The translations under genes and the position numbers were made by a program. From assembly GCF_021513235.1 (NCBI RefSeq), contig NZ_CP090976.1:2108001-2172000 (forward strand): a DNA stretch of 64,000 bases, read 5' to 3'. Below, in pieces: positions 1 through 9,557 of this stretch (position 1 is its first letter; each line of letters starts with the position of its first letter). The notes under the pieces were generated by a model, which saw only the letters and a list, made by a program, of their open reading frames with translations, had not been told where the DNA came from and did no database searches. The stretch comes from Kaistella sp. 97-N-M2. GTDB taxonomy: Bacteria; Bacteroidota; Bacteroidia; Flavobacteriales; Weeksellaceae.

Positions 1-7
1 ATTTACT

Positions 8-1654
8 ATGAAAAAAATCCTCTTTTTCCTCGGAGTTTCTTTACTGACGTGTTGTACAACCTTGAAAAATTCCAAAACGCAGGCTTTTAACTGGGAAGGT
101 GCAAACGTCTATTTTTTGCTGACGGACCGATTTAACAATGGCGATAAGTCCAACGACGTTAATTTTGGACGAACCGAGAAAGCCGCAGTTTTGCGCGGTT
201 TCGAAGGTGGCGATTTGCGCGGTATTATTCAGAAAATTGATGATAATTATTTTTCTGACCTTGGGATTAACGCCATCTGGATGACGCCGATTGTGGAACA
301 GATTCACGGCGCCACGGACGAAGGAACAGGAAAAACGTACGGCTTTCACGGTTATTGGGCAAAAGACTGGACGGCCCTCGATCCGAACTTCGGTACAAAA
401 GCAGATTTGAAAGAACTCGTCGATAAAGCTCATGCGAAAGGAATTCGCATCGTTTTAGATGCCGTTATCAATCACACCGGACCCGTGACAAGTGCTGATC
501 CGGTTTATCCCAACACGTGGGTGCGAACGTCGCCGCAGTGCCAATACAGAAACTACGAAAATACGACGGCGTGTACGTTGGTCGCCAATCTTCCGGACGT
601 TTTAACGGAATCTGACGTGCCGGCGGAACTCCCGCAAATGTTGGTCGACAAATGGAAAAAGGAGGGAAGGCTGGAGGCTGAAATGACCTCGCTGAACGAA
701 TTTTTTGCGCGAACCGGTTATCCGAAAGCCCCAAAATATTACATTATGAAATGGCTCGCCGATTACGTTCAGGAGTTTGGGATTGATGGCTATCGCGTCG
801 ATACCGTGAAGCACACGAATGAAGACGTCTGGAAAGATTTTCAGCAGGTTTGTCAGCAATCGTTTGAAATTTATAAACGAAACAATGCCGATAAAGTACT
901 GGACAATAATTTGTTTTTCCTTGTAGGTGAAGTTTATGGATACGGAATTTCTCAAAAACAGGTCTACGATTTCGGCGATAAAAAGGTGAATTATTACCAG
1001 AACGGTTTTAAATCTTTAATTAATTTTGATTTTAAAGGTGATGCGAACAAACCGTATGAAGAATTATTTTCGAATTATTCAAAACTGCTGCATTCAGATT
1101 TAAATGGCAAAACAGTGATGAATTATCTGACGTCGCACGACGACGGTTCACCTTTCGATAAAGACCGAAAAAGAACCTACGAAGCGGCCACGAAATTGCT
1201 GCTTGCGCCCGGAATTTCCCAGGTTTATTACGGCGACGAAACTGCAAGATCATTACAGATTCCCGGCACCAATGGCGACGCGACCTTACGTTCCAACATG
1301 AACTGGAGCGATTTACAGGATAATGCAGGTACGAAAAAACTGTTGGAGCATTATCAAAAGCTCGGGAAATTTCGCGCAGACCATCCCGCCGTGGGCGCAG
1401 GTGTTCATCAGTATTTAGGAAGCGTTCCTGATTATTGGTTTTCCAGGATTTATGTCCGAGATGGCTTTTCCGATAAAGTTGTTATTGGATTAGATTTGCC
1501 GGCGGGAGAAAAAATTACAGATATTCTTAAGGTGTTCGCGGCAGGGACCAAATTACGGGACGCTTATTCAGGAAAGACGACCATTGTTACGAAAGATCTT
1601 TTGGCGATTGTTAATACGCCTTATTCCATCGTACTATTTGAAGAAATTCGGTAG
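8..1654 (+). CDS. GH13 alpha-amylase family lipoprotein
   Basis: Glycoside hydrolase of the alpha-amylase family (548 aa, usual length), expected to cut alpha-1,4-glucans outside the cytoplasm. The N-terminus is a lipoprotein-like signal with Cys15/Cys16 after a hydrophobic run. The four GH13 conserved regions are readable: DAVINH (151-156), GYRVDTVKH with nucleophile Asp265, GEVY with acid/base Glu308, and SHDD with His377-Asp378. A beta-rich C-terminal domain follows. Only seven bases of upstream sequence are in the window, so its promoter cannot be seen. The next gene is convergent. No SusC/SusD pair is visible, so this is not a recognisable starch-utilisation locus. The substrate is inferred from the family only. 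Confidence 0.93.
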   Translation: MKKILFFLGVSLLTCCTTLKNSKTQAFNWEGANVYFLLTDRFNNGDKSNDVNFGRTEKAAVLRGFEGGDLRGIIQKIDDNYFSDLGINAIWMTPIVEQIHGATDEGTGKTYGFHGYWAKDWTALDPNFGTKADLKELVDKAHAKGIRIVLDAVINHTGPVTSADPVYPNTWVRTSPQCQYRNYENTTACTLVANLPDVLTESDVPAELPQMLVDKWKKEGRLEAEMTSLNEFFARTGYPKAPKYYIMKWLADYVQEFGIDGYRVDTVKHTNEDVWKDFQQVCQQSFEIYKRNNADKVLDNNLFFLVGEVYGYGISQKQVYDFGDKKVNYYQNGFKSLINFDFKGDANKPYEELFSNYSKLLHSDLNGKTVMNYLTSHDDGSPFDKDRKRTYEAATKLLLAPGISQVYYGDETARSLQIPGTNGDATLRSNMNWSDLQDNAGTKKLLEHYQKLGKFRADHPAVGAGVHQYLGSVPDYWFSRIYVRDGFSDKVVIGLDLPAGEKITDILKVFAAGTKLRDAYSGKTTIVTKDLLAIVNTPYSIVLFEEIR

Positions 1655-1687
1655 GTAATTTATTTTGACAATGAAATCGTGACTACT

Positions 1688-2353
1688 TTAAATAAATGGT
1701 TGTTCCAGAAAATCGTTCAGCGGCTTCATGCTTTTGTAAATTTCCCCAAAGTTTTCGGCAGCATTTTTCGCCATCAAAGCCGCATCTGAGACGGGATGAA
1801 CGACGATAAAATTTTTAAGTTTAAGGAATTCGGCCATCGGATCTTCTTTCTCAAAATCATTCGGCACGCGTTTCAGTTTGCTTTCCACACTCAGCCCGCG
1901 GAAATTGTTTCGGAACTCTTTCTGTTCTAAAATTTTTCGGAATTCTTCATTGTTCGTGGAAATTTCTCGTCTTATTTCCTTTAAAACCGGAGGCTCGGGG
2001 TGATAGACACCGCCAGCCAAAAACGATTTTCCGGGTTCGATGTGCAGATAATACCCGGAAATTTTGTTTCCTTTTCCCATGCCCAAACTTGCGCCGAAAT
2101 TGGTTTTATAGGGAATTTTATCTTTGGCGAAGCGCGTGTCGCTGTAAATACGGAAGAGTGCTTTTTTTGGATCGATCTTTAAAATTTCTTCGTCAAATCC
2201 GGCAATATCCTCAATTAGTTTTTCCAAAAACGCAAGAACATCTTGCTGCGCTTCGATGTAAATATTTTTATTTTCGTTGAACCACTCGCGGTTGTTATTT
2301 TTTGCGACATTTTTCAAAAACTGCAAAGTAGAGGAGTCGATTGCGCCTTTCAT
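1688..2353 (-). CDS. DUF2461 family protein
   Basis: A 221-aa soluble protein of the DUF2461 (TIGR02453) family, whose function is not established. Family signs are the N-terminal segment with NNREWFNENK (about 19-28), the central FRIYSDTRFAKDKIPYKTN block (about 67-85) and the GYYLHIEPG strand (about 100-108) followed by a GG(V/I)YHP turn. There is no signal peptide or membrane segment, so it should be cytoplasmic. It is transcribed alone, convergent with the amylase and divergent from the helicase downstream. The ATG at 2353 fits the usual family N-terminus. Confidence 0.9.
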   Translation of the reverse strand: MKGAIDSSTLQFLKNVAKNNNREWFNENKNIYIEAQQDVLAFLEKLIEDIAGFDEEILKIDPKKALFRIYSDTRFAKDKIPYKTNFGASLGMGKGNKISGYYLHIEPGKSFLAGGVYHPEPPVLKEIRREISTNNEEFRKILEQKEFRNNFRGLSVESKLKRVPNDFEKEDPMAEFLKLKNFIVVHPVSDAALMAKNAAENFGEIYKSMKPLNDFLEQPFI

Positions 2354-2475
2354 ATTGATAATTTATAGACAAATTTAAAGAAAAATTAAAACTAATTTCC
2401 GGAGCACGGTGGGGAAAATTCAGCTTTAACAAAAATTTACTAAAATGCCAGTTTTATTATCGAAAATAAAAAACG

Positions 2476-2483
2476 TATCTTTG
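2476..2483 (+). promoter_or_regulatory. Bacteroidetes -7 promoter element for the DEAD-box helicase
   Basis: TATCTTTG matches the TAnnTTTG -7 consensus of the Bacteroidetes housekeeping sigma factor and lies 26 bases before the helicase ATG. A clear TTTG -33 partner is not visible. Confidence 0.55.
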
Positions 2484-2509
2484 CACCCAATTTATAGACG
2501 ATCTTTTAC

Positions 2510-4225
2510 ATGAATTTATTTACGGAGACCAATTTAAGTCCTGCAATCTTGAAGGCAATTGGCGAAATGGGCTTTGAAAGCCCCACAGAAATCCAAAAAC
2601 AGACTATTCCTTTTATCTCTACAGATATACGCGATCTCATCGCACTTGCGCAGACAGGAACAGGCAAAACAGCAGCGTTTTCGCTTCCGATTTTGGATAT
2701 GATTGACGACGGGAGTCGCAAAATCCAATTTTTGGTGCTTTGTCCAACCAGAGAACTTTGTTTGCAGATTACCAAAGACATTAAAAATTATTCGAAATAC
2801 ATGCCCAACGTTAAAACTACAGCAGTTTACGGAGGAAGCAGTATTACCGACCAAATCCGCTCTCTACGAGACAAACCACAAATTGTGGTGGGAACTCCGG
2901 GACGCGTGATCGACCTTATTAACAGAAAAGCTTTAGATTTTTCTGAAATTCAGTGGCTCGTTTTAGACGAAGCTGATGAAATGTTATCGATGGGTTTTAA
3001 AGATGATTTGGAAACAATTCTTCGCGAAACACCGGATACGAAACACAACTATTTATTCTCGGCAACGATGAATAAAGAAGTGGAGCGGATCTCCAAAAAT
3101 TATTTAACGAGTCCGCACCGTATTGTTGTAGGTTCATTAAATGAAGTAAAGAAAAACATCAAACACGAATTTTACGTGGTGGGTTACCGTTTCAAAAAAG
3201 AAGCGTTGAAAAGACTTATCGATGCAAATCCGAACCAGTATTCCATTCTTTTCTGCAGAACCCGTATGGAGACGCAGGAAGTTGCAGATTTCCTCATGCA
3301 GAACGGTTACGCCGCGGATGCACTTCACGGAGATCTTTCCCAGGCACAGCGTGATACGGTGATGAAGAAATTCCGACTGAAAAATATCGATATCCTTGTA
3401 GCAACAGATGTTGCGGCGAGAGGTCTGGATGTTGATTCGTTAACGCACGTTATCCATTATTCTTTGCCCGACGATCCTGAAGTTTTCGTTCACCGAAGCG
3501 GAAGAACAGGTCGTGCCGGAAAAGACGGAATTTCGATGTCTTTAATCAAGCCGGAAGAATCCAGAAAATTAAAGCAGATTAAACAGTCGACGAAAATCGA
3601 TATTGTTGAGAAAAAAATTCCAACAGGAAAAGACATTATTACCGCGCAGGTTGGTGGTGTTTTCGAAAAACTGTTGACGGAACATGAAAATTTATTTGAG
3701 TTTGATGCTTCCTTAATCCCGGATCTTTCCGCTTTTTCGAAAGAAGAATTGGTTCACCAGATGTTGCAGCTGCAACTGCGGGATATGGCGCTTTATTATT
3801 TGGATAAAAATGATTTGGCCGACCAGAAATTTAACGCTGATGATAGAGGCGACGGCAGACGGGACCGAGACGGCAGAGGAAGAGACCGCGACAGAGGTGG
3901 CGACCGACGAGACGGCGGCTTTAGAAACTCCAGAGACGGTGGAAACAGAGAGTTCCGCGAAAGAAAGCCACGTAAAAACAATGGCGATATGGTAAGGTTT
4001 TTCTTTAATTTAGGAAAACGCGATAACCTGAAGAAAATGGATATGCTTGAGATCATCAACAAATCCACAGAAAAATCCCGAAAAAGACCGGATATCGGTG
4101 AAATCGAGATTTTAGAAAAATTCTCCTTTTTTGAAATTGAAAAATCTTTCAAAGATGAATTGCTGAGAGGGTTACAAACCCAGAAGTTTAAAGGCAAAGA
4201 CATGAGAGCGGAAGAATCCAAATAA
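2510..4225 (+). CDS. DEAD-box RNA helicase with C-terminal DbpA RNA-binding domain
   Basis: ATP-dependent RNA helicase (571 aa), probably acting in ribosome assembly or RNA turnover. Motifs in order: Q motif (about 23-30), Walker A AQTGTGKT (47-54), PTREL (79-83), TPGR (129-132), DEAD (153-156), SAT in the linker, and HRSGRTGRAG in the second RecA domain. A disordered Arg/Gly/Asp-rich stretch (about 440-490) leads to a DbpA-type RNA-binding fold (about 495-560), as in CsdA/DbpA-like proteins. It has its own -7 element and a strong terminator. The RG-rich tail is usual for Bacteroidetes helicases. Which RNA it acts on cannot be told. Confidence 0.93.
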   Translation: MNLFTETNLSPAILKAIGEMGFESPTEIQKQTIPFISTDIRDLIALAQTGTGKTAAFSLPILDMIDDGSRKIQFLVLCPTRELCLQITKDIKNYSKYMPNVKTTAVYGGSSITDQIRSLRDKPQIVVGTPGRVIDLINRKALDFSEIQWLVLDEADEMLSMGFKDDLETILRETPDTKHNYLFSATMNKEVERISKNYLTSPHRIVVGSLNEVKKNIKHEFYVVGYRFKKEALKRLIDANPNQYSILFCRTRMETQEVADFLMQNGYAADALHGDLSQAQRDTVMKKFRLKNIDILVATDVAARGLDVDSLTHVIHYSLPDDPEVFVHRSGRTGRAGKDGISMSLIKPEESRKLKQIKQSTKIDIVEKKIPTGKDIITAQVGGVFEKLLTEHENLFEFDASLIPDLSAFSKEELVHQMLQLQLRDMALYYLDKNDLADQKFNADDRGDGRRDRDGRGRDRDRGGDRRDGGFRNSRDGGNREFRERKPRKNNGDMVRFFFNLGKRDNLKKMDMLEIINKSTEKSRKRPDIGEIEILEKFSFFEIEKSFKDELLRGLQTQKFKGKDMRAEESK

Positions 4226-4248
4226 TTCTGTACGCTTTTCGATAGAGA

Positions 4249-4285
4249 AACCGTTCCGCTATTTTTAGCGGAACGGTTTTTTTTT
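4249..4285 (+). terminator. Rho-independent terminator after the DEAD-box helicase
   Basis: A perfect 12-bp stem AACCGTTCCGCT / AGCGGAACGGTT with a 6-base loop is followed by a run of T. Confidence 0.9.
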
Positions 4286-4386
4286 GGTGGAGAAGTATTT
4301 CGCAATGTGAATAAAACTTAATATTAAAACGAGAAAGCTACGAGTCTTTTTCGGAAATTTGCACCACTAATTAAAACGAATAAATA

Positions 4387-5025
4387 ATGGGAATCGGAAA
4401 TATTTTTAAAATGTTCCAGCCGAAAGACAAAGTATTTTTTGTCCTTTTTGAGAAAGTTGCGGAAGAGTTGGTTGCGATGTCGAAAGAGCTTCACGAAAGC
4501 CTGCTGGATTTTGATATTAACGACGAATCGATGTTGCAGAGCATGAGTGATTTCGAACACCGCCTGGATGACCACACGCACGAAATTTTTATTCAGTTGG
4601 GAGAGAACTTCATCACGCCGTTCGATCGCGAAGACATCAGCCATTTGGCGAGCGGTCTGGATGATATTGCAGATTTCATGTATGCTTCTGCGAAATACAT
4701 CTACCTCTACAAAGCCCCTCTGGATCCGGCTTACACCGAATTTACACTGTTGATCTACAAATCCTGTATCGAAATTCAGCTGGCCTTAAGTAATCTGAAC
4801 GATTTTAAAGATCCAAAAGCCGTGAAAGAATCCTGTATTAAAATCAATTCTTTTGAAAACATTGCCGATGATGTTTTGAGCCAGGCCATCGTGAAACTTT
4901 TTGAAAGCGACGACGCGATCAGCATCATCAAAGTAAAATCTGTTTTAGAATATCTGGAAACCGTGACGGACAAGGCAGAAGATGTTGCCAACACGATCGA
5001 CAGTATTTTGATCAAGTACGCTTAA
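4387..5025 (+). CDS. DUF47 family PhoU-like phosphate transport regulator
   Basis: A 212-aa all-helical protein of the DUF47 (Pit accessory/PhoU-like) family. These proteins are encoded next to PiT phosphate transporters and are thought to control them. The sequence is a run of amphipathic helices rich in Asp/Glu, with the FEHRLDDHTHEIF and EDISHLASGLDDIADFMYAS stretches typical of the metal-binding helices. It has no membrane segment. The transporter starts 29 bases downstream, so the two are probably co-transcribed. The start at 4387 gives the expected family length. Confidence 0.92.
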   Translation: MGIGNIFKMFQPKDKVFFVLFEKVAEELVAMSKELHESLLDFDINDESMLQSMSDFEHRLDDHTHEIFIQLGENFITPFDREDISHLASGLDDIADFMYASAKYIYLYKAPLDPAYTEFTLLIYKSCIEIQLALSNLNDFKDPKAVKESCIKINSFENIADDVLSQAIVKLFESDDAISIIKVKSVLEYLETVTDKAEDVANTIDSILIKYA

Positions 5026-5054
5026 TCTATTCCCTAATTTAGTATACAAAAAGA

Positions 5055-6197
5055 ATGGATTTACCAGTTCTATTAATTATAATCATTGTTTTAGCTTTAG
5101 TATTCGACTACATCAATGGTTTTCACGATGCCGCAAACTCAATCGCGACCATTGTTTCCACAAAAGTATTAACGCCGTTTCAGGCCGTTCTTTGGGCTGC
5201 AGTCTGGAATTTTGCCGCCTTTTTTCTTGCCGCTTATGTTATTGGTGAATTTAAGATCGGTAATACCATTGCGAAATCCGTGAACGAAAATTTCATCAAT
5301 CTCGAAGTTATTTTTTCGGGTCTCGTCGCGGCCATTTTCTGGAATTTACTCACCTGGTGGTTCGGAATTCCGTCATCCTCCTCGCATACCTTAATCGGTG
5401 GCTTTTTGGGTGCGGCTTTAATGTATGCGCTGGTTTCCGATTATGAAATTGTTGCGTTGGCAAATGTTGATTTGGTTTGGTACGATAAACTGATTCTGGC
5501 CCTCAAGCAAGTGGGCACACAGAACGTGGTCCGCTACGAAAAAGTAATTCCGATCTTCCTCTTCATCTTTCTTGCACCCGTTATCGGCGCCGTAATTTCA
5601 ATCATTATTACGTTAATCATCGTCAATATCAGTAAAAGAACGAGTCCGCGAAAGGCTGATAAAGTCTTTAAAAAACTGCAGTTGGTATCGTCGGCTTTAT
5701 TCAGTTTGGGACACGGAACAAATGACGCGCAGAAGGTGATGGGAATCATCGGTGCGGCCGTAATTTATCACCATGTTCAAACCCTGCACGATCCCGTTTA
5801 TATCGCTTTGGATGGGACGCACCAGTTTAACTATTTCGTAGAACATTATTTTTGGGTGCCCTTTACGTCCTTCTTAATGATTGCTTTGGGAACGATGAGT
5901 GGCGGTTGGAAAATCGTAAAAACCATGGGAACGCGCATCACCAAAGTGACGCCATTAGAAGGTGTAGCTGCGGAAACATCTGGCGCTATTACGCTCTTCA
6001 TCTCCGAGCATTTCGGGATTCCGGTTTCCACGACGCATACCATTACAGGTGCCATTATTGGTGTTGGCTTAACCAAAAGAATATCCGCCGTACGCTGGGG
6101 AATCACGGTAAGTTTATTGTGGGCCTGGATTTTAACCATTCCAATATCGGCGATGGTTGCGGGAGCGACTTATTTGATTGTTACGTGGTTGATGTAG
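5055..6197 (+). CDS. pit: Low-affinity inorganic phosphate transporter, PiT family
   Basis: Inner-membrane phosphate (metal-phosphate):cation symporter of 380 aa with about ten membrane helices. Both halves of the PiT signature are present: GFHDAANSIAT near residue 22 and GHGTNDAQKVMG near residue 220, each in its duplicated PD001131-type repeat. IPSSSSHTLIGG and IPVSTTHTITG mark the paired re-entrant segments. It lies 29 bases after the DUF47 gene and ends in a hairpin terminator, forming a two-gene phosphate-uptake operon. Confidence 0.94.
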   Translation: MDLPVLLIIIIVLALVFDYINGFHDAANSIATIVSTKVLTPFQAVLWAAVWNFAAFFLAAYVIGEFKIGNTIAKSVNENFINLEVIFSGLVAAIFWNLLTWWFGIPSSSSHTLIGGFLGAALMYALVSDYEIVALANVDLVWYDKLILALKQVGTQNVVRYEKVIPIFLFIFLAPVIGAVISIIITLIIVNISKRTSPRKADKVFKKLQLVSSALFSLGHGTNDAQKVMGIIGAAVIYHHVQTLHDPVYIALDGTHQFNYFVEHYFWVPFTSFLMIALGTMSGGWKIVKTMGTRITKVTPLEGVAAETSGAITLFISEHFGIPVSTTHTITGAIIGVGLTKRISAVRWGITVSLLWAWILTIPISAMVAGATYLIVTWLM

Positions 6198-6214
6198 GGA
6201 AGACGCAAGATATT

Positions 6215-6247
6215 TAAAAAACCACTTCCGAAGGGAGGTGGTTTTTT
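6215..6247. terminator. Terminator after the PiT gene, potentially bidirectional
   Basis: An A-rich arm leading into ACCACTTCC pairs with GGGAGGTGGT followed by six T. The A/T runs on both sides would let it also stop minus-strand transcription arriving from the capsule locus. Confidence 0.85.
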
Positions 6248-6489
6248 GCATATTAAGTTTTTTCCGCGTTGAGGTAGGAAACTCGAGAGATTTTTAAAAG
6301 CCCCTTTCTAGAATTCTGCGGTTTGAACGTTGTAATTGTAGCAGTTCTATAAAATATTTATTGTTTCAAACAATGTCCATATTATTGGTATTCAGTATTT
6401 GTAAAGGCTGTTGTAATTTGATGCAACATAAAATAATTCTCTATCTCGATTTTATAATAATTTCAACCCTAGTGAAATATACAATTTTT

Positions 6490-7628
6490 CTATAAAATAA
6501 TTTCTCTATATTTTTCTATTACCTTCTCCCAGACCTGATTTTGTTCATATTTAGACCTCATTGTTTTTCTTGCTAAAGCTGCCATAATCTTTATTTCTTC
6601 AGGGTTCTCAATACAATATTTCATTTTTTCAAATAAAGCATTTTCATCTTTAGGAGGAATTAAGAAGCCGGTTCTGTTATTCTGAATAATTTCGTTACAA
6701 CCGGTAATGTCGGACGAAATAGCGGGAATACTCATGGCGGCAGCTTCCATTAACACGATACCGAAACCTTCTCTATAGGAAGGAAAAACAAAAAGGTCCA
6801 TTGCTTTTAAATAAGATCGTACATCATCTTGCACACCCGCTTCTAATATCATTTCGTTATTGGCAATAATTTCGAGTGTATCTTCTCGAAGTGGATCAAG
6901 TTCATTTTCAAAATTTCCAATCAAAAGTAGTCTAGTGTTTTTATGAAGGGCATTAATTTTATCGAAAGAGTGCACCATTTCATTAACACCTTTATCACCC
7001 ACTAATCTGCCAACAAAACCAAAAACAAAGTCGTTTTCTGAAATATTGTACTCATTTCTTATATCTTTTAATTCTGGATTTTTAGGACTGAAATGCTTAA
7101 GATCTATTCCATTAATACTACCGTTCCAAATAATTTTAACTTTCTTATTCGAAATGGCATCTTTAATTAAAGTTCTTTTAACGCCTTTGCTGACTGCAAT
7201 AATATCTGTAGCAAAATAACAACATATCCGTTCCATGGTCATCAAAAGTTTTCTTTTAAATCCTAACGTTCCTTGATATCGTAAGCCATGAACATAGTAA
7301 ACTCTGGAAGGAACTCTGCAGAGCCACGCAGCGGTCATAGATAAAAAGCTGCCCTTCGGCGTGTTACCGTGCACCATATTGGGTTTTTCTTTCAAGAAAT
7401 AAGCGATTAATTTCACGAGGCTAAGAATATCGTAAATAATCGAAATTTCTCTTTTCATTACGACTGGATGTTGATTCACTTTGTAGTCAGCCGCTGTTTG
7501 AAACAATAACTTTTCCGGCGATGAAATTAAAGTAACGTCAAACTCTCGCTTTAAAACGTCAATTTGGCCTTTAAAAAATATAAGGGAGGTAGGAACTGTT
7601 GTTACGATAAATAACTTTTTTTATGCAT
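6490..7628 (-). CDS. Glycosyltransferase family 4 (GT-B), start interrupted by a -1 shift in an A7 run
   Basis: GT-B sugar transferase, the last gene of the capsule operon, adding a sugar to the lipid-linked repeat unit. The second Rossmann half carries GFVGRLVGDKG and the EGFGIVLMEAAAM (EX7E) donor-binding motif. The longest open frame has only a TTG start at 7506, which would cut off the N-terminal Rossmann strand. Reading upstream in the same frame gives KKLFIVTTVPTSLIFFKGQI, a convincing GT-B N-terminus, but it runs to a stop without a start. The ATG at 7628, overlapping the stop of the upstream gene, joins this frame only if one A is added (or the ribosome slips -1) in the seven-A run at 7616-7622. 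The protein would then be about 379 aa. Truth could be slippage, a real mutation, or a base-call error. Confidence 0.8.
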
Positions 7629-8493
7629 TTAGACCTTTTACTGGAGTTGATTGAATTTTCATAATCGCACTATTAAAACGATTCTTCTGTTCTTCGGTGA
7701 GGATGTTTTGGCTGCGATTTTTTTGAAGAATATCTAATTTTCCTAAACCATGCAGTATCTTTACAGTAAATGATTTTAAGTACGATCTTAGGATTACTAT
7801 ATTAATCATAGTTTCCCCATACTTCCTGATCATCATTCGTTCATTCTTGTAAGCCCGGAGCATTTTATGTATTGTAACATTGTTTTCTTCACGATAGATA
7901 TAGAGAGGCTCTTCAATCGAAATGATTTTTAGATCATTTTTCTTTGAAGACCGGAACCACAAATCTACATCCTGAGCTATGCTCAGGGTTTCATCATAGC
8001 GATTTCTTTCATACCATGATTTTTTTGCGATAAGTGCTGCATGTGTGATCCCAATTTTTCTTTTAAGTATTTGATGGAAAGTTACAGAATTATAAGAGGA
8101 ACCCCTAATACCAACGATTTCCAGATTGTTTAAGACAGAATATATACCGGAGGTCACAATATCTACATTATTGGCACTTATGATTTCTAAAAGTTTTTCA
8201 ATTCTATCTGGTAGCATCAGATCATCTGCGTCCATTCGTAGGATATAATCATATTTGGCAATGTCGATGAATTGATTTAGCCGTCCCGCTAATTTTTTAT
8301 TTTTCCCATCAGATATAACACGAACACGTGAATCTATAACCGACCTTGCAATTTCTAAGGAGCGATCCGTGGAGCCATCATCAATTAAGACCAGTTCCCA
8401 GTTCTGGTGAGTTTGGGCAAACACAGAACGGATTGCATCCGGTAAAAATTCTTCAGCATTGTAAAACGATATAGCGATCGAGACAAAAATCAT
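7621..8493 (-). CDS. Glycosyltransferase family 2 (GT-A)
   Basis: Cytoplasmic-face GT-A sugar transferase of 290 aa in the capsule operon. The N-terminal domain shows VSIAISFYNAEEFL, the nucleotide-binding LIDDGSTD (about 37-44) and the metal-binding RMDADD (about 91-96). The C-terminus is basic and may lie at the membrane. Its start overlaps the end of the polymerase gene by four bases, so translation is probably coupled. Donor and acceptor sugars cannot be assigned. Confidence 0.9.
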   Translation of the reverse strand: MIFVSIAISFYNAEEFLPDAIRSVFAQTHQNWELVLIDDGSTDRSLEIARSVIDSRVRVISDGKNKKLAGRLNQFIDIAKYDYILRMDADDLMLPDRIEKLLEIISANNVDIVTSGIYSVLNNLEIVGIRGSSYNSVTFHQILKRKIGITHAALIAKKSWYERNRYDETLSIAQDVDLWFRSSKKNDLKIISIEEPLYIYREENNVTIHKMLRAYKNERMMIRKYGETMINIVILRSYLKSFTVKILHGLGKLDILQKNRSQNILTEEQKNRFNSAIMKIQSTPVKGLNA

Positions 8494-9557
8494 AGTAAGC
8501 CGGGATTTGTAAGATAGGGTGTAAGATTAGCCATTTTCGATAAATAAACGGCGTAGAAAAGCAAACATATAACGACAAAAATGCGGACTGCGAGCCCTCC
8601 GGTTGCTAGACGTTTGTTTTTAAATACTAAAGGAAAAATAAACACATTGCCAAGCGCAAAATAATTGGTTAACCGAATGAAATTAACATCACTATTTGTC
8701 GCCACGACCACTAAGTAGATAATAGAAGTAAAAAGAGCATAATTTAAATAAATATCATAGAGTTTTATCTGCTTTTTATTAAAAAATTTTCTGGCATAAA
8801 TTAAAAATAAAGTGATCAGAATATAGAAAGCAGCCAATTGGTAGCCACCCGTAGCACCGCGATCTTCATAAACAGCATACCGTTCTTCTACTGCAGAATC
8901 GAAGAGACTTAAAATCTTACTTAAAAAATAAAAGCTAACAACACCTACGACAGCGAACAGGACTGTTCTTTTATAAGTAAATGGCAAACGTAAAATAAAA
9001 TAAAAAGGCAGCATGATTAAGACCGTGCGATGGAATAAAGATGCGATGGCAATTACTAAAAAGTACTTCCACATCTTTTTTTCAATCAGGTATATTAATG
9101 AAATAGCACTTATAGAAACCGCAATGCCCTGCCTGGCAGCATTAAAAAAAATCACATACGTTCCCAGAGCGATGTAAATAAAAACAGAGAGCAGGACGTT
9201 GTGAGAGAGTTTGGTTATTACATATAGATAGCAAATTACACAAACTGAGGCGATACAAAACAGTAGTGCCCAGTATTCTGTCGAAATTAAACTTGCTGCA
9301 TACTCTAAATAAAGATATCCGATCTCTACATTCGTAGATATCTGGAAAACCTGATCCTTTTCAGCTTGGAAGGTATTGTACATTCCTACATAATTGTTAG
9401 TATCGGTACCTACGGAGGACACGCGTACCCCTGCGAAAACGATTAATAAAACGACAGAAACAATTACCGGCAAGCTCTGAAATTTGAGAAACCTATTATT
9501 TTTTGCCAAAGCCAGTACAATACTTATGATAAGTAGATTAATGAAATATGGAACCAT
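8490..9557 (-). CDS. wzy: EpsG-like capsule polysaccharide polymerase (Wzy role)
   Basis: Polytopic inner-membrane protein of 355 aa with about ten hydrophobic segments, resembling the EpsG family. Near the N-terminus it has VFAGVRVSSVGTDTNNYVGM, the arginine and GTDTxxY pattern typical of EpsG polymerases. It should join undecaprenyl-linked repeat units in the periplasm. It is the only polymerase candidate in the locus, beside the flippase and Wzc. It follows the CapA-like gene with no gap. Sequence divergence makes Wzy proteins hard to confirm by eye. Confidence 0.8.
   Translation of the reverse strand: MVPYFINLLIISIVLALAKNNRFLKFQSLPVIVSVVLLIVFAGVRVSSVGTDTNNYVGMYNTFQAEKDQVFQISTNVEIGYLYLEYAASLISTEYWALLFCIASVCVICYLYVITKLSHNVLLSVFIYIALGTYVIFFNAARQGIAVSISAISLIYLIEKKMWKYFLVIAIASLFHRTVLIMLPFYFILRLPFTYKRTVLFAVVGVVSFYFLSKILSLFDSAVEERYAVYEDRGATGGYQLAAFYILITLFLIYARKFFNKKQIKLYDIYLNYALFTSIIYLVVVATNSDVNFIRLTNYFALGNVFIFPLVFKNKRLATGGLAVRIFVVICLLFYAVYLSKMANLTPYLTNPGLL

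Noticed and set aside
3796-4305. Long minus-strand open frame opposite the DEAD-box helicase tail
   Set aside because: It is antisense to the Arg/Gly-rich region, is Ser/Pro/Arg-rich low complexity, and has no start context or family signs.
6460-6478. Hairpin (ATTTCA/TGAAAT) as the terminator of the capsule operon
   Set aside because: Stem is only six A/T-rich pairs and no T run follows on the minus strand.
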